A DNA stretch of 64,000 nt from Isoetes taiwanensis. Lineage: Eukaryota; Streptophyta; Lycopodiopsida; Isoetales; Isoetaceae. The notes beneath the pieces were generated by a model. It was not told the origin of the DNA. It worked only from the letters and a program-made list of their open reading frames with translations, and did no database searches. This document shows positions 17,200 through 28,485 of the stretch, in pieces. The first letter of the stretch is position 1. The number at the start of each line of letters is the position of its first letter. The position numbers were made by a program, and so were the translations under genes. The DNA lies in the NCBI GenBank assembly GCA_021234155.1, contig JAJEKV010000006.1:620001-684000 (forward strand), in the 5' to 3' direction.

Positions 17200-19304
17200 C
17201 CCAGAGCATCGTCCAAATGATTGTCCTATCGATTTGTAACCCGGGACAATGCCGCCATATGGTCTGATATATGGTCTATCTCCCGCTGAGTTGAAGGTTT
17301 TGCGGGATTATATTGAAGAGAATCTAGCCACTGGTTTCATTCGACATTCTCAGTCCCTTGCTGAAGTGCCAATCTTCTTCGTCAAAAAGAAGGATGATTC
17401 GCTGCGTCTGGTCGTTGATTATCGTGGCCTCAATAATCGGTATCCGCTTCCTCTGATCCCAGAGTTGGTGGAGTGACTCCAAGATGCACATTATTTTAGG
17501 AAGATTGATCTTCGGGGTGCCTATAATCTTATATAGATTTGGGAGGGTGATGAGTGAAAAACAACTTTCGTACTCGGTCTGGCCATTTTAAGTACACAGT
17601 TATACCGTTTGGACTTACCAATGCTCCAGCAGTATTTTAGCATATGGCCAATAATGTTTTTCGAGAGTTCTTAGACACTTTTGTCATCATCTATTTGGAT
17701 GATATTCTTATTTATTCTAATACGCTCGAAGAACATCAGAGCCATGTTCGACGGGTCCTTCAGAAGCGTCGTGAGCACAGGTTATATACCAAACTTGAGA
17801 AGTATCAGTTCGAGCAGGATAAGTTGGAGTTCCTTGGCTACCATATAACTTCACATGGAGTCTCTATGGATCCCGAAAAGGTTAGCACTGTTCTGGAGTG
17901 TGGCAAACACCTTCATCCATTCGAGATGTTCAGTGTTTTCTTGGGTTTGCCAATTTCTATCGACGTTTCATTCGAGATTATTCGAAGATTGCCCTTCCTT
18001 TGATACGCCTCACGGTTAAGGACGTGCCATTTGAATGGAGTGTGGAAGCGGAATCTGCTTTCTTTACTCTGAAGCATGCTTTTACCAGGGCGCCAGTTCT
18101 TGCTCATGCAGATCCTTTGTGCCTATATATTGTCAAAGCAGATGGTTCTGATTTTTCTCTTGGTGGAATCCTGTCACAGGAGGGGGATGACCATGAATTG
18201 CATCCAATCGCCTATCACTCACGGAAGTTTCAGGCTGCTGAAATCAACTATCCCATTTATGACAAGTTGTTGACGATAGTAGATTCTTTTGAGGAGTGGA
18301 GACATTTCCTGGGGGGGGGTCTCCTTATAAGGTCATAGTCGATACAAATTATCGAAATCTAGAATATTTTCAGTCTATTCGAGTGCTCAACCGTCACCAG
18401 GCCCGGTGGCATAATCAAGTATTATCCCATATTGATTTCCTGATCAAGTACCGTCCTGGATCCCTCCAAGGGAAGCCGGATGCCTTGTCTCGACACTCCT
18501 ATCTTGAGCCCAAGCTAGATGATCCTGCATTTGATCAACAATCACAGGTTATTATAGGGCCTGATCGGTTCCAGCTTAAGGCCCTCATTTTGTTCGAGAG
18601 GCCTCATGATACGGCCTTGTTGAAGTCTGTTCGAGCATCTCCACCCTCCAATCCATTGGCTCAAGATGCATTCTCACACCTTGGCTCTGCATCGTCTTCT
18701 CAGCAAATGTGATCAGACTATGATCGTTTTGAGGTTCGAGATGGGCTTTTGTTCTGTGATGGGTTTCTATATGTGCCAGCTGGTGCTTCTAGGCTTCGAG
18801 TTCTCCAGGCTTGCCATGATTCCCGTATGGCCAAACACTTTGGAGTAGCTAAGATTCTTGAACTTATTAGTCAAGAGTATTAGTAGTCTGGGCTTCGTCG
18901 CTCTATCGAAGCTTTTATTCGATCTTGTGACATCTTCTGTTGAGCGAAGGTTCCAAGGCATCTTCTTCATGGCCTTCTTCAGCCATTGCCGATACCAGAT
19001 GGACCTTGGAAGACCATTTCTATCTATAGACTTTATTCCGGAGCTGTCACTCTCTCGGGGTTATGATGCCATCATGGTTGTTGTTGATCGTTTTTCTAAG
19101 ATGGCTCATTTTATTCCCTGCAACATCACCATCACCAATGAGGGAACAGGGAATCTTCTTCTTTGTGAAGTAGTCAGACTTCATGGCTTGCCCGATACTA
19201 TCGTCAGCGATCGTGGACCACAGTTCGTCGGAGGTTTTTGGAAGCGGCTTTTGGAGTTATTGCATATCGACCGCTCATGACATCTGATCATCATCCAGAA
19301 TCTT
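17200..19304 (+). pseudogene. Ty3/gypsy pol fragment (RT, RNase H, integrase), truncated
   Basis: Order: [20 protein letters not shown] and [20 protein letters not shown] (RT start), FGLTNAPAVF, IIYLDDILIYSNT (YLDD active site), KLEFLGYHITSHGVSMDP, then RNase H (PLCLYIVKADGSDFSLGGIL) and RPGSLQGKPDALSRHS. The integrase has a degenerate HHCC finger (CHDSRMAKHFG..SCDIFC) and core aspartates in SIDFIPELS and IVSDRGPQFVGG. The integrase stops before its catalytic Glu and no chromodomain or LTR is found. Lesions include stops at about 17474, 17534, 17554 and 17638 and a frameshift in a G9 run at 18312-18320. The residues resemble Ty3-type chromoviruses, including the Tcn1-like group reported from fungi and seed-free plants; a tree is needed to place it. 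Confidence 0.9.
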
Positions 19305-19852
19305 CGTTCACATTGACATTCTTCAAACTTGATTTACTACGAGTTAATCTAAATAGGGTCAAGATAATTATACCCTGACTTGGTGGATTTCGGAGCAAAA
19401 AAAACTGGCTTCCGGGATCCCTCGCATGTTCTCCACGGGGTCCGTTTCTGTCAGTCCTTCCTGACCGTTGTCAGGTCAGACTACAAGATCTGAGCCATCG
19501 TTTGTGACGGATGTTCTCAGCCCTCGGTTTGCTTCCCCGCTCCAGAATCACACCGAGGCATTCCTGCTCTTGGGATACCGTTGACAGGGATTCCGGTATA
19601 TAGTGGCTGCTTCATTACCGAACCTGGCCGACGTGGCACCATTGTCAGTCTGTATCAGATACCAATCGGGCATCGTTGACCAGATCCGGAACGTCCACGC
19701 AGTCCGAGCATCTCCGCCATCCGTATCGTCCCCATGATCCGAGATCGCCACGACTTTCTCAGAACATGGTATCCCAGCACCGCGCTGACTCCTGCTGGGG
19801 TCCCACCCTGTGGATTCTGGCATGGAGCACCAGCAGGCAATCATGGCCGTAG
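19305..19852. other. Spacer between gypsy pol and Ulp1 copy 2
   Basis: About 550 bp of moderately GC-rich sequence without a supported gene. It is unlike the 5' side of Ulp1 copy 1, so copy 2 begins abruptly at 19853. It might be retroelement LTR or 3' sequence, but no matching partner exists in the window. Confidence 0.4.
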
Positions 19853-21839
19853 GAATGAAATATACATGGCTTTGTGCTGCCATTCTTCTTTGTCCCGATT
19901 TGTTTAATGTTGTTTGTAAACTAAATATCCCAACATTCTTTGCTATTGTTCCCCTTGTCGTGTGGGTGTTGTGGCCAATCGGGCATAATCATACGCAGAG
20001 CTTGGTGCGGTCATAGGGCTGATGCTCCGGTTGCAGAACGGGGACCTACAAATCGAGTCCCTGTATGCTCACGTCAATCTTGTTGGACTTTCCCTGCCAT
20101 GTTAGATTCCAGAATGGTGCATCCTAGCTGCCCGAGATGGCAGACAACGATCAACGCTGCACGTTGAAAATGATCCCATGTGGGCGTATTTGTCACCGTA
20201 CATTGTCGTATCCATCAGCCATCCAACCACTGTCGGTAAACGCGGATGAGTTTTGTATCATTTCAAGTTTGACCATTAGTGCGAGTACACGTGTCGCCAG
20301 CAATCCGAAAGACGATGTCGAACCACTGAACTTTTGCCACGCACTATATGGATTCCGGCGTTAGGGTTAGCACCTCTGTTTTGACTTCCCTCATTTCGTC
20401 ATTCTTCTTTTCATTCCTAGTTTCCCGTCTCTTATCTTGCAGAACCACCTTTCTTCAGATCTTCCTTGCTCATTGGAGGCGACTACCGATCTTCCGTTGC
20501 CTGGCGCCTTGATCAGAACTCAGTTACAAGGTCAGAAACATCCTTTTTTTTGTGCTCGAATCCTTTTTAGGCTTTTTTCTGTCGTCCCATACCTAAGTAA
20601 TGGTCTCGGTTATCGATGCCATGAATCTGGTGGGGATGGGTCAGTATCTGCAGTGGGCATTGAGCTGCGTGGGCACATAGGTGAGCCCACAGAACAGACT
20701 AAAGAGATTGAGTTTCATGACACCATAGTCAACAAATGGCTGTGCAAAATTGGTGACTGCACCGGCGCTTGGGTGAAGAGAGGTAATTTGGGGAACCACC
20801 ACTGGAAAAAGCACAGCTACACTAATTGGCAAGTTCCACAGTCGCCAAAGGGGCGCAGGCCAAACCTTGGAAGCTTGCTGCCCAAGAAAAAAAGATGTTA
20901 CGACACCACTATTTACGGAGGGCCCGTGACAATGAGTACGAGATAAACCACAATATGAGAAGGAAATTGCAAAGGGCCAGGAAAAGGGCCGAGAAAACTG
21001 TTGGGGATCAGATAGACAACGGTTTCCTGGCCCCGGGGGACAGGGAACTTTGGATATAATGACAGGTTGAGATTAAAAGAAATCAGGAACTGAAAATGCT
21101 GGACAGCCAGATGGAAAAGATAAAGGGACGGATAAGGAGAAACTTTGGTCAATCACTGTTACTAAATCAAGATCTGTCTCCAAATATTGATGGGAGAGAG
21201 AGGTCGCCTGTGATCCAAGAAAAGATGAATTTATGGAGAAACCTGTGCCCCTAATGCCCAGGAAGATTTTGAGGAGCACAAAACGTGCAGCACAGATGGC
21301 CCCGAACTGCATTGTGTATGCCACCACTTCTTTCTTGGCTATCGACGGCGCTCCTGAGGCTGAAAGTGGACAGGATGTCATGTCCTCTCCCCCAGATTCG
21401 ACAGTGATTGGCACTGCATCTCAATACCTTATAGCTACAGTTTGTTTCTTACCTTTTTTTTATTCCGTCTATGGTTATCAAAGGGGTTTGGAGTCGGGTA
21501 TGTGGCCCAGGAACAATTTAATCAGGTATATGATCATGGTGACGAGCCCTATTCTGAAGGTGGATAGGTCTGTATCAGATTTTGAGTTCCATGTATGTGA
21601 AGCGGATGCTAAATTCTTCGCCACAGTTCCGGATGATTTCTCTTACGAGAACTGTTGCACTAATGCCGAATGCATCGGGTCTTATTTGCTATGAGTGCCC
21701 ACTATCCATTTTCTCAGACGCTTTGATAGTTTGATCACGTGTTAAATATCGGGCACTGACTACAGGGCTGTAATTCACTCAATCCCAATTCAGAGAAGGT
21801 GCCACTATGTACTCATTCATCCACTTGCATTCGAACTTT

Positions 21840-22445
21840 TTCTCACTGGCAGTAAGCAAGGGTGTCAGGGAGCATATGATCAATTCTCAAAACTTATTCC
21901 AGATTCCCCGTTTGCTAATGCCAGCTGGACACTACCGGATGCTCGTTTTCTCTACATTCCTGTGAGCTTCAGGTAATTGAATTGTTCATATGCTCTCCCC
22001 TTTACAGTGACCCTAGTTTCTTATGGTTTCTTATAGCAATGGTTTTTTATAGTGGACACTAGAGCCTGTTCATTTTAGTTGCGGATGAGGAGGCTTGCCG
22101 TAAATTAGGGTAGCCGTGCCCGTCTATACTGCATCTTGATTCCTACCAGGGCATGCATGCATCCACAAGAGAGTTTGTTACCCTGTAAGGCTATCAACCC
22201 TAGATTGACACCAGTTCATTTTATTCAAATTGTATCTGAAATCTAGGTGCATACTCTCTACAAGTTCTTCAGTGATGTTTTGAAAAGGTAGAGACATGAA
22301 GAATTGGGTATCCATAATGCTCCATGTGTTGTCCTTGATGTTTCCCAACAAGAGAACAGTATGGACTGTGGCATCTATGTCATAAACTTCTTGAAGAAGT
22401 TCATTGCAGACATAGAAAACAAGGCACATGAAAATGTAAGCTACT
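21840..22445 (+). pseudogene. Ulp1/SENP-type cysteine protease domain, copy 2, stop after catalytic His
   Basis: The same exon plan as copy 1. Here the nucleophile block is intact: SQQENSMDCGIYVINFLKKF, with the Cys codon TGT at 22367-22369, and ILHLDSYQG keeps the Asp. However the Trp codon directly after the catalytic His (SGH-W) is TAG at 22060-22062, and the TAG after VLKR is shared with copy 1 (about 22288). The shared stop means either that the parental unit was already broken or that this TAG is spliced out. The two copies therefore carry different private lesions on top of a shared one. Confidence 0.8.
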
Positions 22446-22745
22446 AGTTGACACCTCCCTTTAGCAGCAATTTTTTTCTTTCACAAAGGTCATTGAACGG
22501 GGAAGTCATCTACAGGTTGTTTTTGGCATGGACTGGTTTTCCAAACAAAATATCGCAGTCCTCAGGTCCAACTTCATGGTCTTCCTACAGAAGCTCAACG
22601 AATGTGTGCTTCAGAAGCATTCGAACTTCTACCTCTCGGAGGCCAGATCTGCTCTACGGGCTCGATTCTGTTGGAATGCTGGAGTATATGTAATGAGCAC
22701 ACATAAAGAATGGCTCAGTGGAAGAGTATCAAAAGTCCATCAAAG

Positions 22746-22975
22746 GGTCGCTAACTCAGTGGTAGAGTACTTGGTTGCAAGCAAGAGGTCCTGGGTTCAA
22801 TCCCCAGTCTGTCCACCCAATCATAGGAGACTCATTCCTCAACATGGCATCAGAGCCATGGTCCTAAGTAGAGGGTGCTTGGCCAGTGAAATCCCAACTC
22901 CCGCAGTGGTGGAGTTGCTCGAGGAGGGGAGCATGTAGATTGTGGTGAAGGCTGGAATGGATTGGTGTGCTTATT
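22746..22975 (+). mobile_element. tRNA-Ala-derived SINE, copy 2
   Basis: Same head as at 16286 but with box A changed to CTAACTCAGTGG and one base lost from the anticodon arm (TTGGTTGCAAGCAAG), so no tRNA could fold. The body up to about 22960 matches copy 1 with a small insertion (CATCAGAGCCATGGT) and a deletion. Confidence 0.6.
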
Positions 22976-23014
22976 AAGTGGAGTATGTGTAATGGGCACA
23001 TATGAAGAATGACC

Positions 23015-23100
23015 TAGTAGTGGTAGAGTACTTGGCTTGCAAGCAAGAGGTCTTGGGTTCGATTCTCTGCTTGTCCATCTAATCATAGAAGGCTCATTTC
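23015..23100 (+). mobile_element. SINE head fragment, copy 3
   Basis: TAGTGGTAGAGTACTTGGCT, an intact TTGCAA loop and GGGTTCGATTCTC (box B, closest to the tRNA consensus of the three) at 23017-23077. The first part of box A and the acceptor arm are missing. It directly follows the tail of SINE copy 2, giving a head-to-tail pair. Confidence 0.55.
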
Positions 23101-24435
23101 TCAATAGATTCTTGACAGACGGCCCCTAATGCTGCTCTCATCTTTCATTCGCTCTATGAATCTCCTCTGACTGTAACAGTTATGGAAAACTTCATGCACT
23201 AACATTGCATTATTTTCTGTATTTTAATTAAAGCTATTCTATTTCATTTATTTCCTATGTTTTAATCCATATTATTTATTTCATTTCACTTCACGTTACC
23301 TGTCTATCTATACCTGTGTCTTTGTCCGTCGATGTCTTTGTAGTCCCAATATTTTTTTTATTTATTTATCCTTATTCTATTCTCTCTCCCCTCTCCTCAA
23401 TATTCAGAAATCAAAACGTTCCCCTCCCCTTAATACTCAGAAATCAAAACGTGATCAAACTATCAAAGATAGCGGGCCTTCTATCCTGTTATTTTCGTCA
23501 CAAGACATGACGCCAATTTTCTGCGATAGAGCGTGACAAGGCATGACGGCAGACACAATAGGAAACTAACGAAACTAACAGGGGAAAAGGTCTGTTATCC
23601 AGAATCCCCCCTGTCGGATATAACGTGACAATACATGATGCTATAGGAGGCCAGTTATCCCATCCCTGTCGGATGGGATATTCCTGCGGAGTCTGCGGCG
23701 ACATAATTCCGCACTTAAATCCCGAATCCTCCCTCCCCTCCCCTTCCCCTTTTCGGGCCTCCCATTGTCTGACACGTGGTGTGATACTGCCTCTTGCTAC
23801 CTTCCTCCAGAATCCCTGGAAATTAATACTTGCCATCCTCCGGTATTTCATTTAAGATTACCAGTTGTCCGTATTCGGCTTCCTCCTCCCAACTATCTAG
23901 CGAATGACACGTGGCCAAAAATATTCATAGCCTTGTGGAACACGATTCTCGAATCCAGTATCCGATTCACGTATTTTGGTGATTCCGGAGGAAGGGCAAA
24001 CGTGGCATCAGTGTCATAAAATCTTTTGGTCGTACTATTTCTCCTTTTCAAATGTAACGTCATGTAGGTATTTCAGTTGTTCAGTTGGTCCCCTTTTTCT
24101 CGTTCCCCTTGTTCTGCGGATGCTCTGTCCTATTCCGGTACAAAGTCATGGCTCCTAGCCAGCCCCTTGTTCTGCGGATGCTCTGTCTTGGGGTTGGCGT
24201 ATTGTAGAGTACATCTTCATAGATCCTCGTATTCTAGTTGTGACCCTGGACATGGGGACGTGGGTCAGTCAGGGATCACATACCTGTGATTCCGGAGACT
24301 TGCTCCGTTGTTCACGTTCCATGTTAACCTACACAAGGGCAAAGAATACATTGCAACGTGGATTAATAGCAGCATACTATAAACCTACTATAAATCACCA
24401 TTCACATAGCTTTTCATTAATTTAAGTCATGTAGT
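23101..24435. other. Intergenic; repeated short motifs of promoter or LTR type
   Basis: No gene is supported. The motif GTNACAAGRCATGACG occurs three times (23497-23512, 23533-23548, 23625-23640). A 25-bp phrase beginning CCCCTTGTTCTGCGGATGCT occurs twice (24105-24129 and 24163-24187). CTATAAATCACC near 24389 is a TATA-like sequence. The region may be an LTR or a decayed promoter. Confidence 0.35.
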
Positions 24436-24653
24436 GTGGATTTTATAGGAGATGCAGGGAATTTCTGCCAAAAAATGAGGAGTTCCACTTGGGAAGGCTA
24501 CGCAGTGTTGGAAGACCAGAAGCTGTCCCGGGTTAAAAATAGTGACGTGCAACAACGAGACAAAAAAACAAAGGATTTAAAACGAAAACATCCATTAGGG
24601 CAGCACACCTTTTTGCTGGGGCAGTTTGATGCCCTCATCGATGGATCTCTGCA

Positions 24654-25037
24654 TCAAGATGCATACGGATCTTTTTTTTCCTCTTCTTTTATCGAACAAG
24701 AGTGCGAAGACCCCCTTTTGCACGAACACTTCGTCGGAACTGGAGTCGCTTTAACATAGGCGAACAAGTCCTTGGCCCAGTCTTTATCGAATTTTTGGCG
24801 CTGAGGGATTCTTGACCCTTTCGAAATCATTACCAGTACCTGAATATCACTTCCAGCTGCATGTCTCCTGGGAATGGCGACAGCGATGGACTCAACCTCC
24901 ACTGCTGTGGCCGGTTGAAGTTGCTCCCGAAGAGTTTTTAGCCTGCATTCCTTTAGCGCCTGCAAGAAGCCTAGATCTACGACGAGATGCCCTTCAACAA
25001 TAGCAAGTGGTGGGCAGTCCGCCGTCGCTGGGTCCAA
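24654..25037 (-). CDS. Hypothetical 127-aa ORF
   Basis: Open on the minus strand, with coding-like composition: CPPLAIVEGHLVVDLGFLQA, ALKECRLKTLREQLQ (amphipathic helix), VESIAVAIPRRHAAGSD, and a Cys/Ser-rich end CSCKRGSSHSC. I do not recognise the family. GTAATG inside the frame (about 24835) could be a splice site. No neighbour helps to assign it, and a transposon-borne exon is possible. Confidence 0.3.
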   Translation of the reverse strand: MDPATADCPPLAIVEGHLVVDLGFLQALKECRLKTLREQLQPATAVEVESIAVAIPRRHAAGSDIQVLVMISKGSRIPQRQKFDKDWAKDLFAYVKATPVPTKCSCKRGSSHSCSIKEEEKKDPYAS

Positions 25038-25059
25038 AGAAACCGATGTTAGTAAGTAA

Positions 25060-26250
25060 TGGATTCGAGTGAAGATAATTTGCCTACTGAGGAGGAAGAT
25101 TTTTTCTGCAGAACAAGTGAGATCATGAGTAAACTTTATGACATCTCACTAGTATAACTAATGATTTGAAGTTTCTAAAAAAACCCTTGGCCGAGCTAGC
25201 CTAGGTAATAACCCACTAGCCCTTCAGACTACCTACATCAATCCTTTGGCAGCCTTATCAAACCATACAATGACTGAGCTCATCAAAGATGGGACATCCT
25301 GTCTGTGGTGGTCACTAAGTCAGATAACTTTAGTATTTGTTAATACAAGGCCAAACATGAACTTTTTCCTTGACTTCGAGTCTTTAAGTTCAAAAATCAG
25401 TCAGCCACCTGCAAATCTTTAATTTTGCATGCACCTAATGCCACATGTTTGATTATTGTTTTATCTTGATGTTATAAGACTTTGATTTAGGCATTTTCAA
25501 TCAATTATCGTATTTAATCCCTTCTTTTTTAAGGATAGCTTAATCAATCCTAATAGTATGTCCAAACTTAACAAATATTGTTAATGTCAAATCAATGGCA
25601 ACAGAATCTTCAAGTTTCTGGGAGACAGCACATTGGAGATCCAAAATAAATCGAAATATATTTATTAAATCTGTTTCATATGTAGGCCTATTTGTCTTAA
25701 CTTTTTCAACATAGAGATTATTAGAACAACCTTGTTTTAGATGTAATGTTTTTACATCACAAAGATCATATCTGTTTACATCCCATAGTGTCCAAACAAA
25801 ATTGTAAGGATCTTTACAAAGATAGGTCGCAAGATCAGTTATATATTTTGCAAGCTTTTCTACTATTCAAAACCATTCATACTTATAGGGCTTATTGTTT
25901 TACTCTTACTCAAAATTTGTGCTTAATATAAATCCTATTGCAGACCAGTATTGGATCCATACAATTGTCCCTAGAATATTTAACATGTAATTGCTCGTCC
26001 CATCCTATTGTGCAAACGCCATATATAACAGCAAAAGAGGACAATGATAGACGAACTACTACATACCTGCAGCCAATCCTGCAAACATGAGCAGTAATTC
26101 TGGTAATGATGCAAGAGCTAAAAGGTACATTGTGTGGTTCATGGCTCTTCGTCCTTCGCCTATTGTACTCCTTTTGCCCTTGTATTAATAGAAATCAATA
26201 AGAAAACAAATCCACCTATTTACCATTACTCCAAAGTTAGTATTCTGCAC
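25060..26250. other. Intergenic, no gene recognised
   Basis: AT-rich DNA without a supported ORF, RNA gene or repeat. Confidence 0.5.
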
Positions 26251-26269
26251 TTAGCATATCCAACCATTC

Positions 26270-26567
26270 AAGTAGAAGAGTTCCATCTTTTAGAATAAAC
26301 CTGGATCTATTTTTCTTAACTGAAGGAAGGGCCACGTATAGTTTAATACAACCATGACTACTATACATTTGAACCTTGTGTATGCCCTTGGCTTTAATCA
26401 CTCCTTTGTATGGTTTTTCTTTTTTTTTTTGCTTTCATAATTAAGATCGTACCTGAAGATCTTCTTCATCAGACATGTTATCTTCATTCATTTGTGTTTC
26501 TGGAATGTAAAGCCCATCAGCATTGTTCCCTTCGTCGAAGTTTGAAGTTTCCCATTTTTCTGCCCAT
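26270..26567 (-). pseudogene. Exon-like remnants of an unrecognised gene
   Basis: On the minus strand 26567-26453 reads WAEKWETSNFDEGNNADGLY and on to NMSDEEDLQ, ending at a good donor (CAG|GTACGA). A second open block (about 26425-26255) reads KGVIKAKGIHKVQMYSSHGC then LPSVKKNRSRFILKDGTLLL and ends at a TAA. Both look like real protein sequence separated by a poly-A-rich gap of about 30 bases, which is too short for an intron. I cannot name the family. Confidence 0.3.
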
Positions 26568-26910
26568 ATAGTCCAAGTTACCTTCATATCCTCTTTTGGC
26601 ATTATATCCTCTGCCTAAGCCACATTTTTCCATATCTAAAGCTTCCAACCTAACAAAACATACACACCATAGGAGTTCTTTGTCAATATCGTCCAGGAGC
26701 TTCAAATTTTCTTCCTTGGCTAGTGGAGTCACAATCCGAAAAATATCCCATATTTAGAGATAAGTCTATGCATGCGCAGGAACTATAGCAATGGTAATAA
26801 CTCTGGGTTGCCCCTTCTGTTTTTGCTGCCAGTCCTAAATGTAGTTGCAGAGTAGCTTATTCTAGAACTTTCATCACTTTTAAGGTAGATATTAGGAACA
26901 TTCTCAATGT

Positions 26911-28440
26911 CTATTTTATATTCTCAAACCCCCTAATTTGAGGAACAACAGCAACAGGATTATCCAAGCCTTTAAAAACACATAATTTTCTTCGCTTCCA
27001 GATGGACCACACCAACCATCCTGACGCTAAGTGAAAGGCTTGGCTTCGTAGCTTATTCCAAGTATCTGGATAAATAGCCAAGATCATTTGTCGTCTTGTC
27101 AATGTGACATGCAAAAGAGAAAGTAGCCAAGATCAAACTGGCCGGAGGTGATCACACAAGAAGAAACAATGCTTAAATGGCACATTAATTATTTATAAGC
27201 TAAGGTTAGCTATGATATTCAATAATTATTAATGTGGAAACCTAATCCTAAACCCTAATTCGAATTTAGGGCTTAACCTAATATAAAAAGGGGTTAAAAT
27301 ATTAAATTAGTTAATATTAGCCAACCCAGAGTTGCCACCTGGCCCAAATTGATTGGGCAAGGTAGACCTGCTAACTTGGGACACCCAAATTGGGGTTTCT
27401 ACTCCCAACTTTTCCCAATTCAATTTGAGGGCAGTTGGAGAAGGAGGAGGAGCTCATTCCACCAACAGGGCATAGAGAACCTGAGAGATGGGAGATCTAG
27501 CTTAGAGATCGCTTAATAGGCTTAGTTAGCTTGAGTCATCCCTTTGCTTGCATATTGGGCAAAGTGTTGACACTCGAGGATCAAATCTGTGGACGAGCAC
27601 ATTGACACGAGGGCATCTATGAAGAATCTGTTACCAAAGCATCCACCTTAGGATGAAGTAGTTTATCCCAAGCCCAAGTCCACATACGCCTCCAGCTAGG
27701 AGGTGGGAGCTGAAGGGACCACTTAGTGGATGGTGGAAGGATATCATCATTGACAAGCAGCTTATACATAGAGTTCACGAACCTATATTCGTGAACAATC
27801 CACATGCAGACTTCAATAGGTCTGGAGCAACAAATGGTAGATTACCAACAATCTTTTGCCAAATAGGTCTGTCCCATCGAGACAATAAGAATTTGGTTTG
27901 AAAGGCCTCCCAGGTCACTAACTGGCCAGACTCATACGTGCTGCAACTGTCAAGATTCCTGCTAACCTCCAACATCACTGACTTAATGGATGGATTGAAG
28001 TACAAAGTGGAAGATTATTTTCTACAGGTATCCACCAACAAGGAGCACTGAGCTGGTGACATGCAACATGATTAATATGAAATAAGGTTTGCACTGTCCC
28101 CCAAGACTCCAACAAGCCTTTCAGAAAAGGGGATGCATTAGAAAAGGGGTATAGCTGCTAAAAGAGACCCCAAGGAAGAAGAGGTTTTAATAAAGATTTC
28201 CCAAAAGGAGCACAATGTGCAAGCGACTACTTCACCAACTGCAATCCAAGTGAATCAATATCTTTAAGGATCCTCCATATGAACTTAGAAATTATAACCT
28301 TGCTTTGCAAATGGAAGTCTATAATACATAAGCCACCATCAAATTTTGGCTTAGTACATTTGGACCATGCAATCTTTACCACAGCATGCTCTTCATCCCC
28401 ACCCCAGATAAAGTTACAGACAATGATGACTATCACCTGA
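26911..28440 (-). mobile_element. L1-like LINE, 3' part (copy 1), interrupted
   Basis: Minus strand. The 5'-most part reads CNFIWGGDEEHAVVKIAWSK and KPKFDGGLCIIDFHLQSK (about 28420-28290), the post-RT motif of plant L1 LINEs. Then come DRPIWQKIVGNLPFVAPDLL, PPPSWRRMWTWAWDKLLHPK (zf-RVT start) and WLVWSIWKRRKLCVFKGL (about 27018-26965). The same order is found, less damaged, at 62665-63701, which includes the zf-RVT cysteines (SALCLLCKQRDETIEHCFFL). Copy 1 has stops, frame changes and an insertion at about 27175-27540. The reverse transcriptase core is absent; the 5' end abuts the tail of the GC-rich LINE at 28463. Confidence 0.8.
27175..27540. repeat. 365-bp insertion in the L1-like LINE with an internal inverted repeat
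   Basis: Comparison with the uninterrupted copy at 63105-63145 shows that the segment between AACAATGCTTAAATGG and TCCCTTTGCTTGCA is extra here. It starts CACATTAATTATT (27181-27193) and shortly after contains the inverted AATAATTATTAATGTG (about 27220-27236), then AAACCCTAATTCGAATTTAGG. It looks like a short non-autonomous element; no clear target duplication can be read. Confidence 0.5.
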
Positions 28441-28485
28441 AACTTGGCTTGACAAGCCAGAAGGAAGGAAGGAAGGAAGGAAGTT

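Larger units (their letters stand above)
19853..22975 (+). mobile_element. Ulp1-protease unit, copy 2
   Basis: Near-collinear with 13160-16500, starting at GAATGAAATATACATGG. Relative to copy 1 it lacks an internal segment of about 300 bp between 13890 and 14180. It carries a stop in the coiled-coil ORF (about 21057) and keeps the intervening block (21233-21694) in a longer open frame (MEKPVPLMPRKILRSTKRAA onward, 153 aa). The 3' SINE is present at the equivalent place. Confidence 0.6.

Noticed and set aside
24654-24759. Overlapping plus-strand ORF 24436-24759
   Set aside because: Composition is less protein-like than the minus-strand frame that overlaps it; neither has a known domain, and only the minus frame is listed, at low confidence.
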